From Flavobacterium lacustre (GTDB taxonomy: Bacteria; Bacteroidota; Bacteroidia; Flavobacteriales; Flavobacteriaceae), in NCBI RefSeq assembly GCF_027474525.2, contig NZ_CP114882.2:682001-746000 (forward strand): 64,000 bases of DNA. The letters are read 5' to 3'. The position numbers and the translations under genes are program-made. The notes under the pieces are model-generated. The model was not told the origin of the DNA. It searched no databases and saw only the letters and a program-made list of their open reading frames with translations. The stretch's first letter is position 1. Every line of letters begins with the position of its first letter. Below are positions 17,777-27,036 of this stretch, piece after piece.

Positions 17777-18655
17777 ATGATTACTATAGACCCTAAAAAA
17801 ATTGAAACTGCAAAATTACAGGGCTATTTACAAAGTTCGGTAGGACCGCGACCTATTGCTTTTGCAAGCACTATTGGCACAAATGGAATTCCCAATTTAT
17901 CGCCTTTTAGTTTTTTCAATGTATTCAGCGCTAACCCGCCCATTCTTGTTTTCTCACCAGCCAGAAGAGTTAGGGATAATTCTATAAAACATACCTTAAT
18001 TAATGCCGAAGCAACGCGCGAAGTCGTTATTAATGTGGTGAATTATGACATGGCTCAACAAACTTCATTGGCCAGTACAGAATATGCACAAGGTATCAAT
18101 GAGTTTTTAAAATCCGGGTTTACACCAATGCCTTCGGAACTGGTAAAACCCTACAGAGTTAAGGAATCTCCGGTGCAATTTGAATGCAAAGTAAATGAAA
18201 TTATTGCTTTGGGAAATGATGGCGGAGCCGGAAATTTAGTCATTTGCGAAGTCGTGAGAATTCATATCGCCGAATCCGTTTTGGACGAAAATGGAGCTAT
18301 TGACCAACATAAAATAGATTTGGTTTCGAGATTGGGTAAAAATTGGTATTCCAGATCAAATCAAGGACTTTTTGAAGTTGCAAAACCGCTGACAACCTTA
18401 GGAATTGGAGTGGATGCTATTCCGAATTTTATAAAAGAAAGCCCTATTTTCAACGGAAATTATTTAGGCATGTTAGGAAACATAGAAGCCTTGCCTACAA
18501 CAGAAGAAGTTAGTATATTTGTAAAACAAAATTTTTCAGTAAAAGGAGTTTTAAGCTCAGATGACCAGGAAAAAGTACATTTGGAAGCCCGAAAATACCT
18601 GGACAATAACGACGTTATTTCTGCATGGAAAGTACTTTTGGCACAAAAAAAATAA
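17777..18655 (+). CDS. Flavin reductase family protein (FMN-binding split barrel)
   Basis: A 292-residue cytosolic protein beginning MITIDPKKIETAKLQGYLQ. The flavin-reductase-like fold is seen in SSVGPRPIAFASTIGTNGIPNLSPFSFFNVFSANPP (segments spread over residues 20-60), FECKVNEII and GNLVICEVVRIHI. Family members reduce or bind FMN; the natural electron acceptor is unknown. A candidate promoter at 17731 lies after the upstream codons of the longer frame, so the start at 17777 is chosen. DUF3127 follows 29 nt later, probably in the same transcript. Confidence 0.9.
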   Translation: MITIDPKKIETAKLQGYLQSSVGPRPIAFASTIGTNGIPNLSPFSFFNVFSANPPILVFSPARRVRDNSIKHTLINAEATREVVINVVNYDMAQQTSLASTEYAQGINEFLKSGFTPMPSELVKPYRVKESPVQFECKVNEIIALGNDGGAGNLVICEVVRIHIAESVLDENGAIDQHKIDLVSRLGKNWYSRSNQGLFEVAKPLTTLGIGVDAIPNFIKESPIFNGNYLGMLGNIEALPTTEEVSIFVKQNFSVKGVLSSDDQEKVHLEARKYLDNNDVISAWKVLLAQKK

Positions 18656-18684
18656 AACCATAATAACAATTAAAAACAACAAAG

Positions 18685-19062
18685 ATGGAAGTTACAGGGA
18701 AAATAAAAATGATTGACCAAACGAAAGAAGTTGGTTCTGCAGGATTCAAAAAAAGAGATGTTGTTGTTACAACAGACGAACAGTATCCACAACATATTTT
18801 GGTTCAGTTTGTTCAAGACAAATGTGACTTGTTGAATAATTTTCAAGCAGGAGAACCTGTAAAAATCGACATCAATTTAAGAGGTAGAGAATGGACAAAT
18901 CCACAAGGAGAAACTGTATATTTCAATACTATTCAAGGATGGAGAATTTCAAAACTTCAAGCTGAAGCACCTTCTGCTCAAACACCGCCAATGCCAGCTG
19001 CTGAAGCTTTTGCACCGGCAACAAACCTTAACGAAGACGAACCGGACGATTTACCTTTCTAA
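18685..19062 (+). CDS. DUF3127 domain-containing protein
   Basis: A 125-residue soluble protein. Residues 1-95 match DUF3127, a small beta-rich fold (MEVTGKIKMIDQTKEVGSAGF, with RDVVVTTDEQYPQ and WTNPQGETVYFNTIQGW), and the tail is Pro/Ala/acidic (NEDEPDDLPF). The acidic, aromatic-ended tail resembles that of single-stranded DNA-binding protein, whose C-terminal DDxPF peptide recruits partners, so a nucleic-acid role is possible but unproven. It follows the flavin-reductase gene and ends at a good terminator. Confidence 0.88.
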   Translation: MEVTGKIKMIDQTKEVGSAGFKKRDVVVTTDEQYPQHILVQFVQDKCDLLNNFQAGEPVKIDINLRGREWTNPQGETVYFNTIQGWRISKLQAEAPSAQTPPMPAAEAFAPATNLNEDEPDDLPF

Positions 19063-19088
19063 TCAAAAAAGGTTTTCTGATGATACAC

Positions 19089-19122
19089 AAACCCGATAGC
19101 GTTACCGTTATCGGGTTTTATA
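19089..19122 (+). terminator. Terminator after DUF3127
   Basis: AACCCGATA pairs with TATCGGGTT over a 10-nt loop, followed by TTATATTTT. Confidence 0.85.
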
Positions 19123-19291
19123 TTTTATCTATCTAAAACCAGACACAATAAGGCTTTCAGCATCTTATTTTATGCCAAAAAAACCATAATAAAGACGCTA
19201 TAGCTCGTAAGTTTTGAAATTAATTCACTAAATTTGAGTTCGTTCTGTTTGCATCCAGTTGACTTGTTATTACACTTTAAAAACAATAAAA

Positions 19292-19762
19292 ATGGAAAAT
19301 AAAAACTTTTCAGTTACTTCAGATTTATTAGCTACTCATAGCCAGCGTTTTCTGAATTTCACTATCGACTTAGCTATTCAATACGCACTTCTGCTCGGAA
19401 TAGGAACTACAATTACTATAATTGCCGATTTAACAAATAACTACGACTTATCAGAACGGATTAAAAACACTGATGTAATAGAGCAAAGTTTAGTTGGAAT
19501 TATAATTGGGCTTTTTTATTACAGCCTGACCGAGATTTATTTCTCCCGGTCCTTGGCCAAGTATTTTACAAAAACAATTGTGGTGATGAAAGATGGCTCA
19601 AAACCAGACAATAAAACTATTTTTATGCGCACTTTCTGCCGATTAATTCCAATTGATATTTTTACCTTTTTAGGATTTTCTCCAAGAGGTTGGCACGATA
19701 GAATTTCTGGAACTTATGTAGTAAAAAAACATCCTTTTGTCGAAAAAAAAGAATGGACATAA
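19292..19762 (+). CDS. RDD family membrane protein
   Basis: A 156-residue inner-membrane protein. RDD signature elements are HSQRFLNFTIDLAIQYALL near the N-terminus, where the classic Arg and the first Asp lie in the first membrane segment, and RTFCRLIPIDIF..GWHDRISGTYVV near the C-terminus. About three membrane helices. RDD proteins have been linked to ion transport, but the cargo here is unknown. MENKNFSVTS at 19292 is preferred to an upstream alternative. Single gene, closed by the terminator at 19798. Confidence 0.88.
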   Translation: MENKNFSVTSDLLATHSQRFLNFTIDLAIQYALLLGIGTTITIIADLTNNYDLSERIKNTDVIEQSLVGIIIGLFYYSLTEIYFSRSLAKYFTKTIVVMKDGSKPDNKTIFMRTFCRLIPIDIFTFLGFSPRGWHDRISGTYVVKKHPFVEKKEWT

Positions 19763-19797
19763 TTCCTTAAAAATCATATAAAAATAAATACCTTTAT

Positions 19798-19831
19798 AAA
19801 ACAGCTGTCCTATTTGATGGCTGTTTTTATT
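19798..19831 (+). terminator. Terminator after the RDD gene
   Basis: AAAACAG / CTGTTTT stem with a 16-nt loop, followed by TTATTTTAC. Confidence 0.75.
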
Positions 19832-19856
19832 TTACAACAAATCATCTTTCTCTTTG

Positions 19857-19864
19857 TACATTTG
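19857..19864 (+). promoter_or_regulatory. Candidate -7 element of dgt
   Basis: TACATTTG at 19857-19864, with TTTA 22 nt upstream. The element overlaps the first codon of the longest dgt frame and so supports the ATG at 19906. Confidence 0.55.
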
Positions 19865-19905
19865 TGCATCAGAAATCAAATGAAAACTTAAATATAAATC
19901 CAAGT

Positions 19906-21252
19906 ATGAACTGGGAACAACTTTTATCATTAAAAAGACAAGGCGACAAAGGCAAAAGATTACGTGTAGAACAAGACGACACCCGCTTGGGTTTTGAAGT
20001 CGATTATGACCGAATTATCTTTTCCTCCGCTTTTAGAAGTTTACAGGATAAAACCCAGGTTATTCCGCTTTCTAAAACTGATTTTGTGCACACCAGATTA
20101 ACGCACAGTTTAGAAGTTTCGGTGGTAGGACGTTCTTTAGGACGATTGGTTGGTAAAAAAATAATCGAAAAATATCCGCATCTCAAAGAAGTTCATGGCT
20201 ATCACATGAATGATTTTGGAGCTATTGTAGCTGCGGCCTCGTTGGCCCACGATATTGGAAATCCTCCTTTTGGCCATTCGGGTGAAAAAGCTATTGGCGA
20301 GTATTTTTCTATTGGAAACGGACAACAATTTAAAGACCAATTATCCGCAAAACAATGGCAGGATTTAATTGATTTTGAAGGAAACGCCAATGGTTTTTCG
20401 GTACTTACAGCAAGTCGTCCGGGAATTGAAGGCGGACTGCGCATTTCATATGCCACTTTAGGTGCTTTTATGAAATACCCGAAAGAAAGTTTGCCTAAAA
20501 AACCAACCAAAAATATCGCAGATAAAAAATATGGCTTTTTTCAAACCGACAAAGCATTTTTTGAAAATGTCGCTGCCGATATGGGAATGATTCCAAATAA
20601 ATCAGGCGACGATATTGGTTTTGAAAGACATCCTCTAGCCTATTTGGTCGAAGCTGCCGATGATATTTGCTACACCATAATTGACTTTGAAGATGGAATC
20701 AATTTAGGACTGGTTCAAGAAGAATTTGCTTTAGAATACTTGATAAAACTGGTCAAAGACGCCATTGATACCGCCAAATACAAAACACTGACGACCAAAG
20801 AAGACCGTATCAGTTATTTGAGAGCTTTAGCAATTGGAAGTTTAATCAATGATGCCGTGAAAGTTTTTATCGAAAATGAACCTGACATCTTAAACGGTAA
20901 TTTTCCGTATGCTTTAACCGATAAAAGCAAGTTCAAAGCACAAATGGATGACATTATCAACATCAGCGTCAAAAACATTTATCAGAGCCGAGAAGTAATC
21001 GAAAAAGAGATTGTAGGGTACCAAATTATTCAAACTTTATTGGATAAATTCATAACGGCATTTAACAATAAATACAACGGAACAGCTTCCAATTACGACA
21101 AATTAATTTTGAAGATGTTACCCGAAAAACATGATTTAGAAAAAGACAATGTCTACGAAAGATTGCTTCACATATGCCATTATGTTTCCATGTTAACCGA
21201 TGGAAACGCATTAGAATTATACGACACGATTAACGGCAGAAAAAAAACCTAA
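19906..21252 (+). CDS. dgt: Deoxyguanosinetriphosphate triphosphohydrolase (HD superfamily)
   Basis: A 448-residue cytosolic HD-domain enzyme expected to hydrolyse dGTP or other dNTPs to the nucleoside and tripolyphosphate. Visible metal residues include H in RLTHSLEVS and the HD pair in AASLAHDIGNPPFGHSGE; a further conserved stretch is AYLVEAADDICYTIIDFED. Residues 1-20 (MNWEQLLSLKRQGDKGKRLR) are typical of the family. The start at 19906 is chosen because a promoter element covers the alternative at 19864. It ends at a strong bidirectional terminator shared with tyrS. Confidence 0.95.
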   Translation: MNWEQLLSLKRQGDKGKRLRVEQDDTRLGFEVDYDRIIFSSAFRSLQDKTQVIPLSKTDFVHTRLTHSLEVSVVGRSLGRLVGKKIIEKYPHLKEVHGYHMNDFGAIVAAASLAHDIGNPPFGHSGEKAIGEYFSIGNGQQFKDQLSAKQWQDLIDFEGNANGFSVLTASRPGIEGGLRISYATLGAFMKYPKESLPKKPTKNIADKKYGFFQTDKAFFENVAADMGMIPNKSGDDIGFERHPLAYLVEAADDICYTIIDFEDGINLGLVQEEFALEYLIKLVKDAIDTAKYKTLTTKEDRISYLRALAIGSLINDAVKVFIENEPDILNGNFPYALTDKSKFKAQMDDIINISVKNIYQSREVIEKEIVGYQIIQTLLDKFITAFNNKYNGTASNYDKLILKMLPEKHDLEKDNVYERLLHICHYVSMLTDGNALELYDTINGRKKT

Positions 21253-21276
21253 TTAGATTCACTAATTAGGTTTTTT
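21243..21276 (+). terminator. Bidirectional terminator between dgt and tyrS
   Basis: A long perfect stem (AAAACCTAATTAG / CTAATTAGGTTTT) with a 5-nt loop, A-run before and T-run after, so it can work for both converging genes. Confidence 0.92.
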
Positions 21277-21310
21277 ATATTTTCATCTGAAAAAGAATAT
21301 ATTCCAAAGA

Positions 21311-22603
21311 CTATTTCGCTCGAATTACGAAATAATTTTTCTTTCCGCTTTGCAATAAAACAAATTGATTATTGATTAAATCTTTGGTTGAAAGAACGAA
21401 TTCTTCGGTTACTTTTTCTCTATTCACCGAAATCGAATTAGCAGTCAACGCTCTCCTCGCCTCACCATTTGATTTAAAAAATCCTGTTTTTTCGTTTAGA
21501 ACAGTTACAATGTCAAGTCCGGTTTCAATTTCTGATTTTTCAATTTCAGCTTGAGGAACTCCGTCAAAAACTTCTAGAAAAGTAGCTTCGTCTAATTGTT
21601 TCAAATCATCGGCAGTTGCATTTCCAAAAAGAATTCCAGATGCCTTAATAGCGTTTTCCAAATCTTCCTTAGAATGAACCATTACGGTAATTTCTTCGGC
21701 TAAACGTTTTTGTAACAAACGCAAATGTGGTGCCTCTCTATGTTTTTCGGTTAAAACTTCAATTTCTTCTTTCGATAAAAAAGTAAAAATCTTAATGTAT
21801 TTTTCCGCATCAATATCGGAAGTATTCAACCAATATTGGTAAAATTTATAAGGTGAAGTTCTGGCCGAATCCAACCAAATATTTCCACCTTCAGATTTCC
21901 CAAACTTAGTTCCATCCGCCTTAGTAATCAACGGACAAGTCAAAGCATACGCTTTTCCGCTGGCAATTCTGCGCACTAATTCGGTTCCAGTTGTGATATT
22001 TCCCCATTGGTCGCTTCCACCCATTTGAAGTGTACATTTTTTTTCTCTGTACAAATGCAAAAAGTCATATCCTTGAACCAATTGGTACGTAAACTCCGTA
22101 AAAGACATTCCTTCGGCAGCTTCTGAAGACAATCGTTTCTTCACAGAATCTTTCGCCATCATATAGTTTACGGTAATATGCTTGCCCACATCACGAATGA
22201 AATCCAGAAAAGAAAAGTTCTTCATCCAGTCATAATTATTTACTAATTCAGCAGCATTGGCAGCATCTGAAGTAAAATCTAAAAAACGGGACAATTGTCC
22301 TTTTATAGCTTCTTGATTGTGACGCAAAGTAGCTTCATCCAATAAATTTCTCTCATTTGATTTTCCTGACGGATCACCAATCATTCCTGTCGCACCACCC
22401 ACTAAAGCTAATGGTTTATGCCCGGATATTTGAAAATGCTTCAACAACATCACACCAACTAAATGGCCTATATGCAATGAATCTGCAGTTGGGTCAATCC
22501 CCACATATGCCACACGCATTTGCTCCATCAAGTGTTCTTCGGTGCCTGGCATAACGTCGTGGAGCATTCCTCTCCAAGTCACTTCTTCAATAAAATTCTT
22601 CAT
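21311..22603 (-). CDS. tyrS: Tyrosyl-tRNA synthetase
   Basis: A 430-residue class I synthetase. HIGH appears as HIGHLVG after DPTADSLH, the tyrosine-binding segment as [14 protein letters not shown] as KFGKSEGG, and a C-terminal S4-like RNA-binding domain (residues about 360-430, [17 protein letters not shown]). The frame is open 82 codons further upstream, but that extension is hydrophobic, low-complexity and encoded by the CAATNN repeat, so [12 protein letters not shown] at 22603 is taken as the start. Divergent from an epimerase gene across a 143-nt gap containing that repeat. Confidence 0.97.
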   Translation of the reverse strand: MKNFIEEVTWRGMLHDVMPGTEEHLMEQMRVAYVGIDPTADSLHIGHLVGVMLLKHFQISGHKPLALVGGATGMIGDPSGKSNERNLLDEATLRHNQEAIKGQLSRFLDFTSDAANAAELVNNYDWMKNFSFLDFIRDVGKHITVNYMMAKDSVKKRLSSEAAEGMSFTEFTYQLVQGYDFLHLYREKKCTLQMGGSDQWGNITTGTELVRRIASGKAYALTCPLITKADGTKFGKSEGGNIWLDSARTSPYKFYQYWLNTSDIDAEKYIKIFTFLSKEEIEVLTEKHREAPHLRLLQKRLAEEITVMVHSKEDLENAIKASGILFGNATADDLKQLDEATFLEVFDGVPQAEIEKSEIETGLDIVTVLNEKTGFFKSNGEARRALTANSISVNREKVTEEFVLSTKDLINNQFVLLQSGKKNYFVIRAK

Positions 22604-22642
22604 CTTTTCAATCAATTTGCGCAAAGATAGTAATTCGAAAAG

Positions 22643-22690
22643 CAATGACAATATCAATTTCAATGGCAATAGCAATAACAAGGACAAAAA
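22643..22690. repeat. Phased CAATNN hexamer array
   Basis: Six consecutive hexamers beginning CAAT (22643-22678, with variable last two bases), followed by two more beginning CAA (22679-22690). The phase is perfect over 48 bp. It lies between the divergent tyrS and epimerase genes, where promoters of both would be expected. Confidence 0.8.
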
Positions 22691-22746
22691 ATACAATAAA
22701 AACGTTGCTCCCTTGCGACTTCGGACCAAAATAGTATATTTACAAA

Positions 22747-23736
22747 ATGGTTTTAGTAACAGGAGGAACAGGTTTAGTTGGCGCGCATGTATTGCTTCAT
22801 TTAATTGAAAATGGAGAAACAGTCCGTGCCATTTATCGAACGCCTTCATCTGTCAAAAAAACCAAATCCCTTTTTTTACTGTACCAAAAAGAATCTTTAT
22901 TTGATAAAATCCAATGGATTGAAGGTGATATTATGAATATTCCGTCTTTAGAAATTGCTTTCCAAGACATCGAATACGTATATCATTGCGCTGCTTTAAT
23001 TTCTTTTGACCCAAAAGACGAAGATATAATCCGGAAAACGAATATTGAAGGGACTGCAAACATTGTGAATTTTTGCATTGCCAAAAACATCAAAAAACTT
23101 TGTTTTATCAGTTCAATTGCTGCTCTTGGCGACATTGCTCCACATGAAAAAATGATTTCTGAAACTACCGAATGGAATCCGGAAAAACCACATAGTGATT
23201 ATGCGATTTCAAAATACGGAGCCGAAATGGAAATTTGGCGTGGACAACAAGAAGGATTACCTGTAATTATTATTAATCCGGGCGTTATTCTGGGCCCAGG
23301 TTTCCGGGAACAAGGAAGCGGTAAAATTTTTACGGAAGTTGCTAACGGATTGCGATTTTACACTCTGGGAATTACTGGATTTGTTGCCGTAACAGATGTC
23401 GTTCGAATAGCATTTGACTTAATGAAGAGTGAACTTGTAAACGAACGCTTTACTTTAGTTGCCGAAAACATGGTATTTAAAGACGTATTAGAAAGTATCG
23501 CAAAAAGTTTTAAAGTCAAAAAACCAACTCTTCATGCCAGTCCTTTTTTTATGGAAGTTTGCTGGAGAATCGATTGGTTTCTATCCAACTTTTTGATGCA
23601 AAAAAGAAAATTGACACAAGCAACGGCAAAATCATCTTATTCGAAAAATCTGTATTCAAACGAAAAAATTAAAACCACTTTAAACACTGATTTTAAAGAC
23701 ATTAAAACCTACATACAAGAAATTTCGCTTCTCTAA
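22747..23736 (+). CDS. NAD(P)-dependent epimerase/dehydratase (extended SDR)
   Basis: A 329-residue extended short-chain dehydrogenase. The Rossmann dinucleotide motif TGGTGLVG is at 5-12, the catalytic Tyr-Lys pair is in YAISK (about residue 156 onward), and HCAALISF marks the family. It resembles dihydroflavonol-reductase-like and sterol-dehydrogenase-like members, but the substrate cannot be named. Its stop overlaps the stop of the convergent DUF4296 gene by 4 nt. Confidence 0.9.
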   Translation: MVLVTGGTGLVGAHVLLHLIENGETVRAIYRTPSSVKKTKSLFLLYQKESLFDKIQWIEGDIMNIPSLEIAFQDIEYVYHCAALISFDPKDEDIIRKTNIEGTANIVNFCIAKNIKKLCFISSIAALGDIAPHEKMISETTEWNPEKPHSDYAISKYGAEMEIWRGQQEGLPVIIINPGVILGPGFREQGSGKIFTEVANGLRFYTLGITGFVAVTDVVRIAFDLMKSELVNERFTLVAENMVFKDVLESIAKSFKVKKPTLHASPFFMEVCWRIDWFLSNFLMQKRKLTQATAKSSYSKNLYSNEKIKTTLNTDFKDIKTYIQEISLL

Positions 23737-24170
23737 TCGAGCTTTTTTCTACGATTCAATTCTAAAGAATCCGTTTTTTTCTTCAAAGCTGATTTCGCTT
23801 TTTTAGTTTCCTTTTTTTTCTTTTTTTCCGCTTTAATCAAGGCTTCAACAGCAAGTTTCTTTTGATCTAATCGCTTAGTCATTTGCTCAAACATGTTTTT
23901 ATATTCTTCATAATCTGAAGCATAATACACATTACTTTGCGCAAATTGCAGGCTGTCGACTTTATATTTTTTATAAATATATTGCTTTGGACTTATTTTA
24001 TTGGAATCTAATATTGCAGGACTTTGATATTTAATGGCTTCCAATAATGACAAATCATACATAATATTGACCATAACGTCTTTTTCTATAAGCCGATTTG
24101 GTTTTTTAACAACCTCTTCTTTACAACTTACAAAAACCAAAAGCACGACTAAGACTACTATTTTTTTCAT
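23733..24170 (-). CDS. DUF4296 lipoprotein
   Basis: A 145-residue predicted lipoprotein with lipobox VFVSC (Cys16). The DUF4296 region runs from KPNRLIEKDVMVNIMYDLSLLEA to about 105, and a Lys-rich helical tail follows (KAEKKKKKETKKAKSALKKK). The domain's function is not known to me. It is the last gene of a leftward cluster (glycosyltransferase, pyrC, DUF4296) with 8 nt to pyrC, an order I recall from other flavobacteria. Confidence 0.88.
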   Translation of the reverse strand: MKKIVVLVVLLVFVSCKEEVVKKPNRLIEKDVMVNIMYDLSLLEAIKYQSPAILDSNKISPKQYIYKKYKVDSLQFAQSNVYYASDYEEYKNMFEQMTKRLDQKKLAVEALIKAEKKKKKETKKAKSALKKKTDSLELNRRKKLD

Positions 24171-24178
24171 TTTGCTTT

Positions 24179-25519
24179 TTATCTATCAAATAACAAACGC
24201 TTTCCGGCACGAATTTCTTTTACTTTAAAAGCGCTGTAAACCAATTGTCCGTTTACAAAAGTATGGGTAATTCTGGATTTAAAAGTAAATCCTTCAAACG
24301 GAGACCAACCACATTTTGCCAAAATATTTTCTTTTTTCACACTCCAAGGCAAGCCTGAATTTACAATCACTAAATCAGCATAATACCCAACTTTGATAAA
24401 ACCACGTTTTTCTATTTTGAAAATCTTAGCCGGATTGTGACACATTTTTTCGACAATTTTCTCAATACTGATTTTTCCTTGATGATATGCTTCAAACATA
24501 GCCACAACAGCATGTTGCACAAGCGGACCTCCTGAAGGTGCATTAAGATAAGATTGTTTTTTTTCTTCTAAAGTATGTGGTGCGTGATCGGTAGCAATCA
24601 CATCAATTCGATCGTCAAGTAAGGCTTCCCAAAGCACTTTACGGTCATTGGCCGTTTTTACTGCTGGATTCCATTTTATCAAATTGCCTTTGGTGGCGTA
24701 ATCTTCATTGGTAAACCACAAATGATGAATACAAACCTCGGCAGTAATTTTTTTATCTTCTAATGGGATTTTGTTAGTAAACAAATCCATTTCTTTGGCA
24801 GTAGAAAGATGAAATATATGCAAACGAGCACCAGTTTTCTTGGCAAGAGCAATCGCTTTTGAAGAAGAAATATAACAAGCTTCCTCACTTCGAATAAGGT
24901 GATGCACCGTTACAGGAACATCTTCTCCAAACTCTTCTTTATATTTTTCAAGATTATTTTTGATGGTTGTTTCGTCTTCACAATGCACCGCAATAAGCAT
25001 TGGCGTACTGGAAAAAATCCTTTCTAAAGTCGCTTCATTATCCACCAACATATTTCCGGTTGAGGAGCCCAAAAATATTTTGATTCCGGCAACATTCTTT
25101 GGATTTGTTTTTAAAACTTCTTCCAAATTATCATTGGTAGCCCCCATCATAAACGAATAATTCGCATACGATTTCTCAGAAGCAATTTGGTATTTTTCTT
25201 CTAGAATTTCCTGCGTCACCGCATTGGGAACCGTATTGGGTTGTTCAATATAGGAAGTAATTCCACCCGCAACAGCCGCTCTCGATTCTGATTCTATGTC
25301 TCCTTTGTGCGTCAGACCCGGTTCTCTAAAGTGTACTTGATCGTCAATTGCACCGGGAATTAAATAATTTCCTTCGGCATCGATGATTTTACATTGGGAA
25401 GATTTGGGACTTATGCTTTCTGAAATTTCAACAATTAAGTCATCTTCAATTAGTACGTCACCTTCAAAAATCGTTCCTTCATTTACTATCTTGGCATTCT
25501 TAATTAAAACCCTGTTCAT
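24179..25519 (-). CDS. pyrC: Dihydroorotase (type I)
   Basis: A 446-residue amidohydrolase for the third step of pyrimidine synthesis, cyclising carbamoyl aspartate to dihydroorotate. Visible motifs are REPGLTHKGDI, GIKIFLGSSTGNM, VHCEDE, a later His in CIHHLW and the catalytic DHAPHT. The usual metal motif HxH before the first REPG reads QVH here, so one canonical zinc ligand is Gln. I recall the DDQVHFREPG form from other Bacteroidota, which suggests a lineage variant and not damage. It is 12 nt downstream of the glycosyltransferase gene. Confidence 0.95.
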   Translation of the reverse strand: MNRVLIKNAKIVNEGTIFEGDVLIEDDLIVEISESISPKSSQCKIIDAEGNYLIPGAIDDQVHFREPGLTHKGDIESESRAAVAGGITSYIEQPNTVPNAVTQEILEEKYQIASEKSYANYSFMMGATNDNLEEVLKTNPKNVAGIKIFLGSSTGNMLVDNEATLERIFSSTPMLIAVHCEDETTIKNNLEKYKEEFGEDVPVTVHHLIRSEEACYISSSKAIALAKKTGARLHIFHLSTAKEMDLFTNKIPLEDKKITAEVCIHHLWFTNEDYATKGNLIKWNPAVKTANDRKVLWEALLDDRIDVIATDHAPHTLEEKKQSYLNAPSGGPLVQHAVVAMFEAYHQGKISIEKIVEKMCHNPAKIFKIEKRGFIKVGYYADLVIVNSGLPWSVKKENILAKCGWSPFEGFTFKSRITHTFVNGQLVYSAFKVKEIRAGKRLLFDR

Positions 25520-25531
25520 CGTATCTTTTTC

Positions 25532-26257
25532 TTATAATGTGTTGACTAATTTCTTTAATCGAAGTGCAATAACTCCAAAAACCGCTTCGATAATAATCGA
25601 GTTACTCATCTTGGATTGCCCTTTGGTTCGGTCTGTAAAAATAATGGGGACCTCAACAATTTGAAATTTTTTACAATAGGTTCTGTATTTCATTTCAATT
25701 TGAAAAGCATAACCCACAAATCGTATTTTATTTATATTAATTCCTTCGAGCACCTGTCTTTTATAACAAACAAATCCTGCGGTGGCATCATGAATTTTCA
25801 TTCCGGTAATGATTCGTACATAAACCGAAGCAAAATAAGACATCAATACTCGGCTCAAAGGCCAATTGACTACGTTTACACCCGTAACATATCGAGAACC
25901 AATCGCTAAATCAGCATCTCCAAAATGACAGGCATTATATAATTTTTCTAAATCAGTTGGATTATGACTAAAATCAGCATCCATTTCGAAAATAAAATCA
26001 TATTTCCGTTCTAATGCCCATTTAAAACCATGAACATATGCCGTTCCCAAACCTGATTTTTTTGCTCTTTTTTCTAAAAACAATCTTCCTTCAAATTCCG
26101 ATTGAAGCAATACTACTTTGTCCGCAGTATGATCTGGCGAATTATCATCAATAATTAGAATATGAAAAGGTTTGTGTTGCGAAAGCACCGATCTGATAAT
26201 GCTCTCGATGTTTTCAATTTCGTTATAGGTTGGGATTATAACAATACAATCGTTCAT
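25532..26257 (-). CDS. Polyprenol monophosphomannose synthase-like glycosyltransferase (GT2)
   Basis: A 241-residue GT2 enzyme of the Dpm1 type without membrane anchor. Nucleotide-sugar site: VIIPTYNEIENIE, then IDDNSPDHTADKV; the metal DxD is EMDADFSHNP; acceptor side FVGYAFQIEMKYR. It is expected to transfer mannose from GDP-mannose to a polyprenyl phosphate at the membrane face. First gene of the leftward pyrC cluster. The sugar donor is inferred from family. Confidence 0.9.
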   Translation of the reverse strand: MNDCIVIIPTYNEIENIESIIRSVLSQHKPFHILIIDDNSPDHTADKVVLLQSEFEGRLFLEKRAKKSGLGTAYVHGFKWALERKYDFIFEMDADFSHNPTDLEKLYNACHFGDADLAIGSRYVTGVNVVNWPLSRVLMSYFASVYVRIITGMKIHDATAGFVCYKRQVLEGININKIRFVGYAFQIEMKYRTYCKKFQIVEVPIIFTDRTKGQSKMSNSIIIEAVFGVIALRLKKLVNTL

Positions 26258-26346
26258 ATTTTGAGTAATTTCCTCGCAAAAGTAAACTTTTTATAGCATT
26301 TGATTCATAATAAATTTATAATAAAAAGAATGATACAAAAAATTAG

Positions 26347-26354
26347 TAATTTTG
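26347..26354 (+). promoter_or_regulatory. Candidate -7 element before DUF4271
   Basis: TAATTTTG, 7 nt before the ATG at 26362. Transcription would then begin at or next to the start codon. No matching -33 element at normal spacing was found. Confidence 0.4.
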
Positions 26355-26361
26355 TCTCGCT

Positions 26362-27033
26362 ATGATTGAACACCTACTGCATCCAAGGATCACCGAAAAC
26401 AAAGACTGGGCAACACTTCTGTTTGTTATGTCCTTTCTGATTATTGCCCTTACTAAATCGGTATTCGAAAATCGATTTGGTGATTTTATTAACTTAATCT
26501 TTTCGGACAAATACATTAAAGTCTATAAAGACAGTAGTCACCTTAAAAGCGGGTTTACTATTTCCTTATTTTTTGTACAGGTGGTTTCACTTGCCTTTTT
26601 TATTCAAATTTCGCTGAGTATTTTTGGCTATGCATCAAAAACAGATTGGCTGCTTTACATTCAGATCATCACATTTCTTATTTTCTTTATTTTGGCTAAA
26701 TATCTTATAGAAAAAATCATCGCCACTTCATTCAATATTGAAGATTTTATGGAGCATTTTAACCTTCAAAAAGTCACTTACAGAACCTATATTGGATTAT
26801 TTATACTACCAATAAACATTATTTTATTTTATTATGATGCTGTCTCAAAAAATATTCCCCTCATAATTATTGGGTTAATACTAGCGATAAACATGTTGAC
26901 TTATTTAATTTCAATAAAAAATTATCAAAATGTAATATTCGGTAAGTTGTTTTATTTTATTTTATATCTTTGCGCTCTTGAAATAGCCCCTTATTATTTT
27001 ATGTATTATTGGTTTACAAAAGGGATTGCTTAG
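26362..27033 (+). CDS. DUF4271 membrane protein
   Basis: A 223-residue inner-membrane protein with about six hydrophobic segments (residues 15-32, 66-88, 97-115, 140-158, 163-188, 195-215). It matches DUF4271, a Bacteroidota-restricted family whose function I do not know. It is directly upstream of hemD (3 nt between stop and start) and the two are probably co-transcribed; I recall the pairing in other flavobacteria. Confidence 0.85.
   Translation: MIEHLLHPRITENKDWATLLFVMSFLIIALTKSVFENRFGDFINLIFSDKYIKVYKDSSHLKSGFTISLFFVQVVSLAFFIQISLSIFGYASKTDWLLYIQIITFLIFFILAKYLIEKIIATSFNIEDFMEHFNLQKVTYRTYIGLFILPINIILFYYDAVSKNIPLIIIGLILAINMLTYLISIKNYQNVIFGKLFYFILYLCALEIAPYYFMYYWFTKGIA
26965..26972 (+). promoter_or_regulatory. 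Candidate internal -7 element for hemD
   Basis: TATCTTTG inside the 3' end of the DUF4271 gene, 64 nt before the hemD start. It could give hemD a promoter of its own. Motif only. Confidence 0.35.
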
Positions 27034-27036
27034 AAA

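Noticed and set aside
22604..22849. 82-residue N-terminal extension of TyrRS
   Set aside because: It is hydrophobic low-complexity sequence encoded by the CAATNN array and by the start of the divergent gene; [12 protein letters not shown] at 22603 matches the family start.
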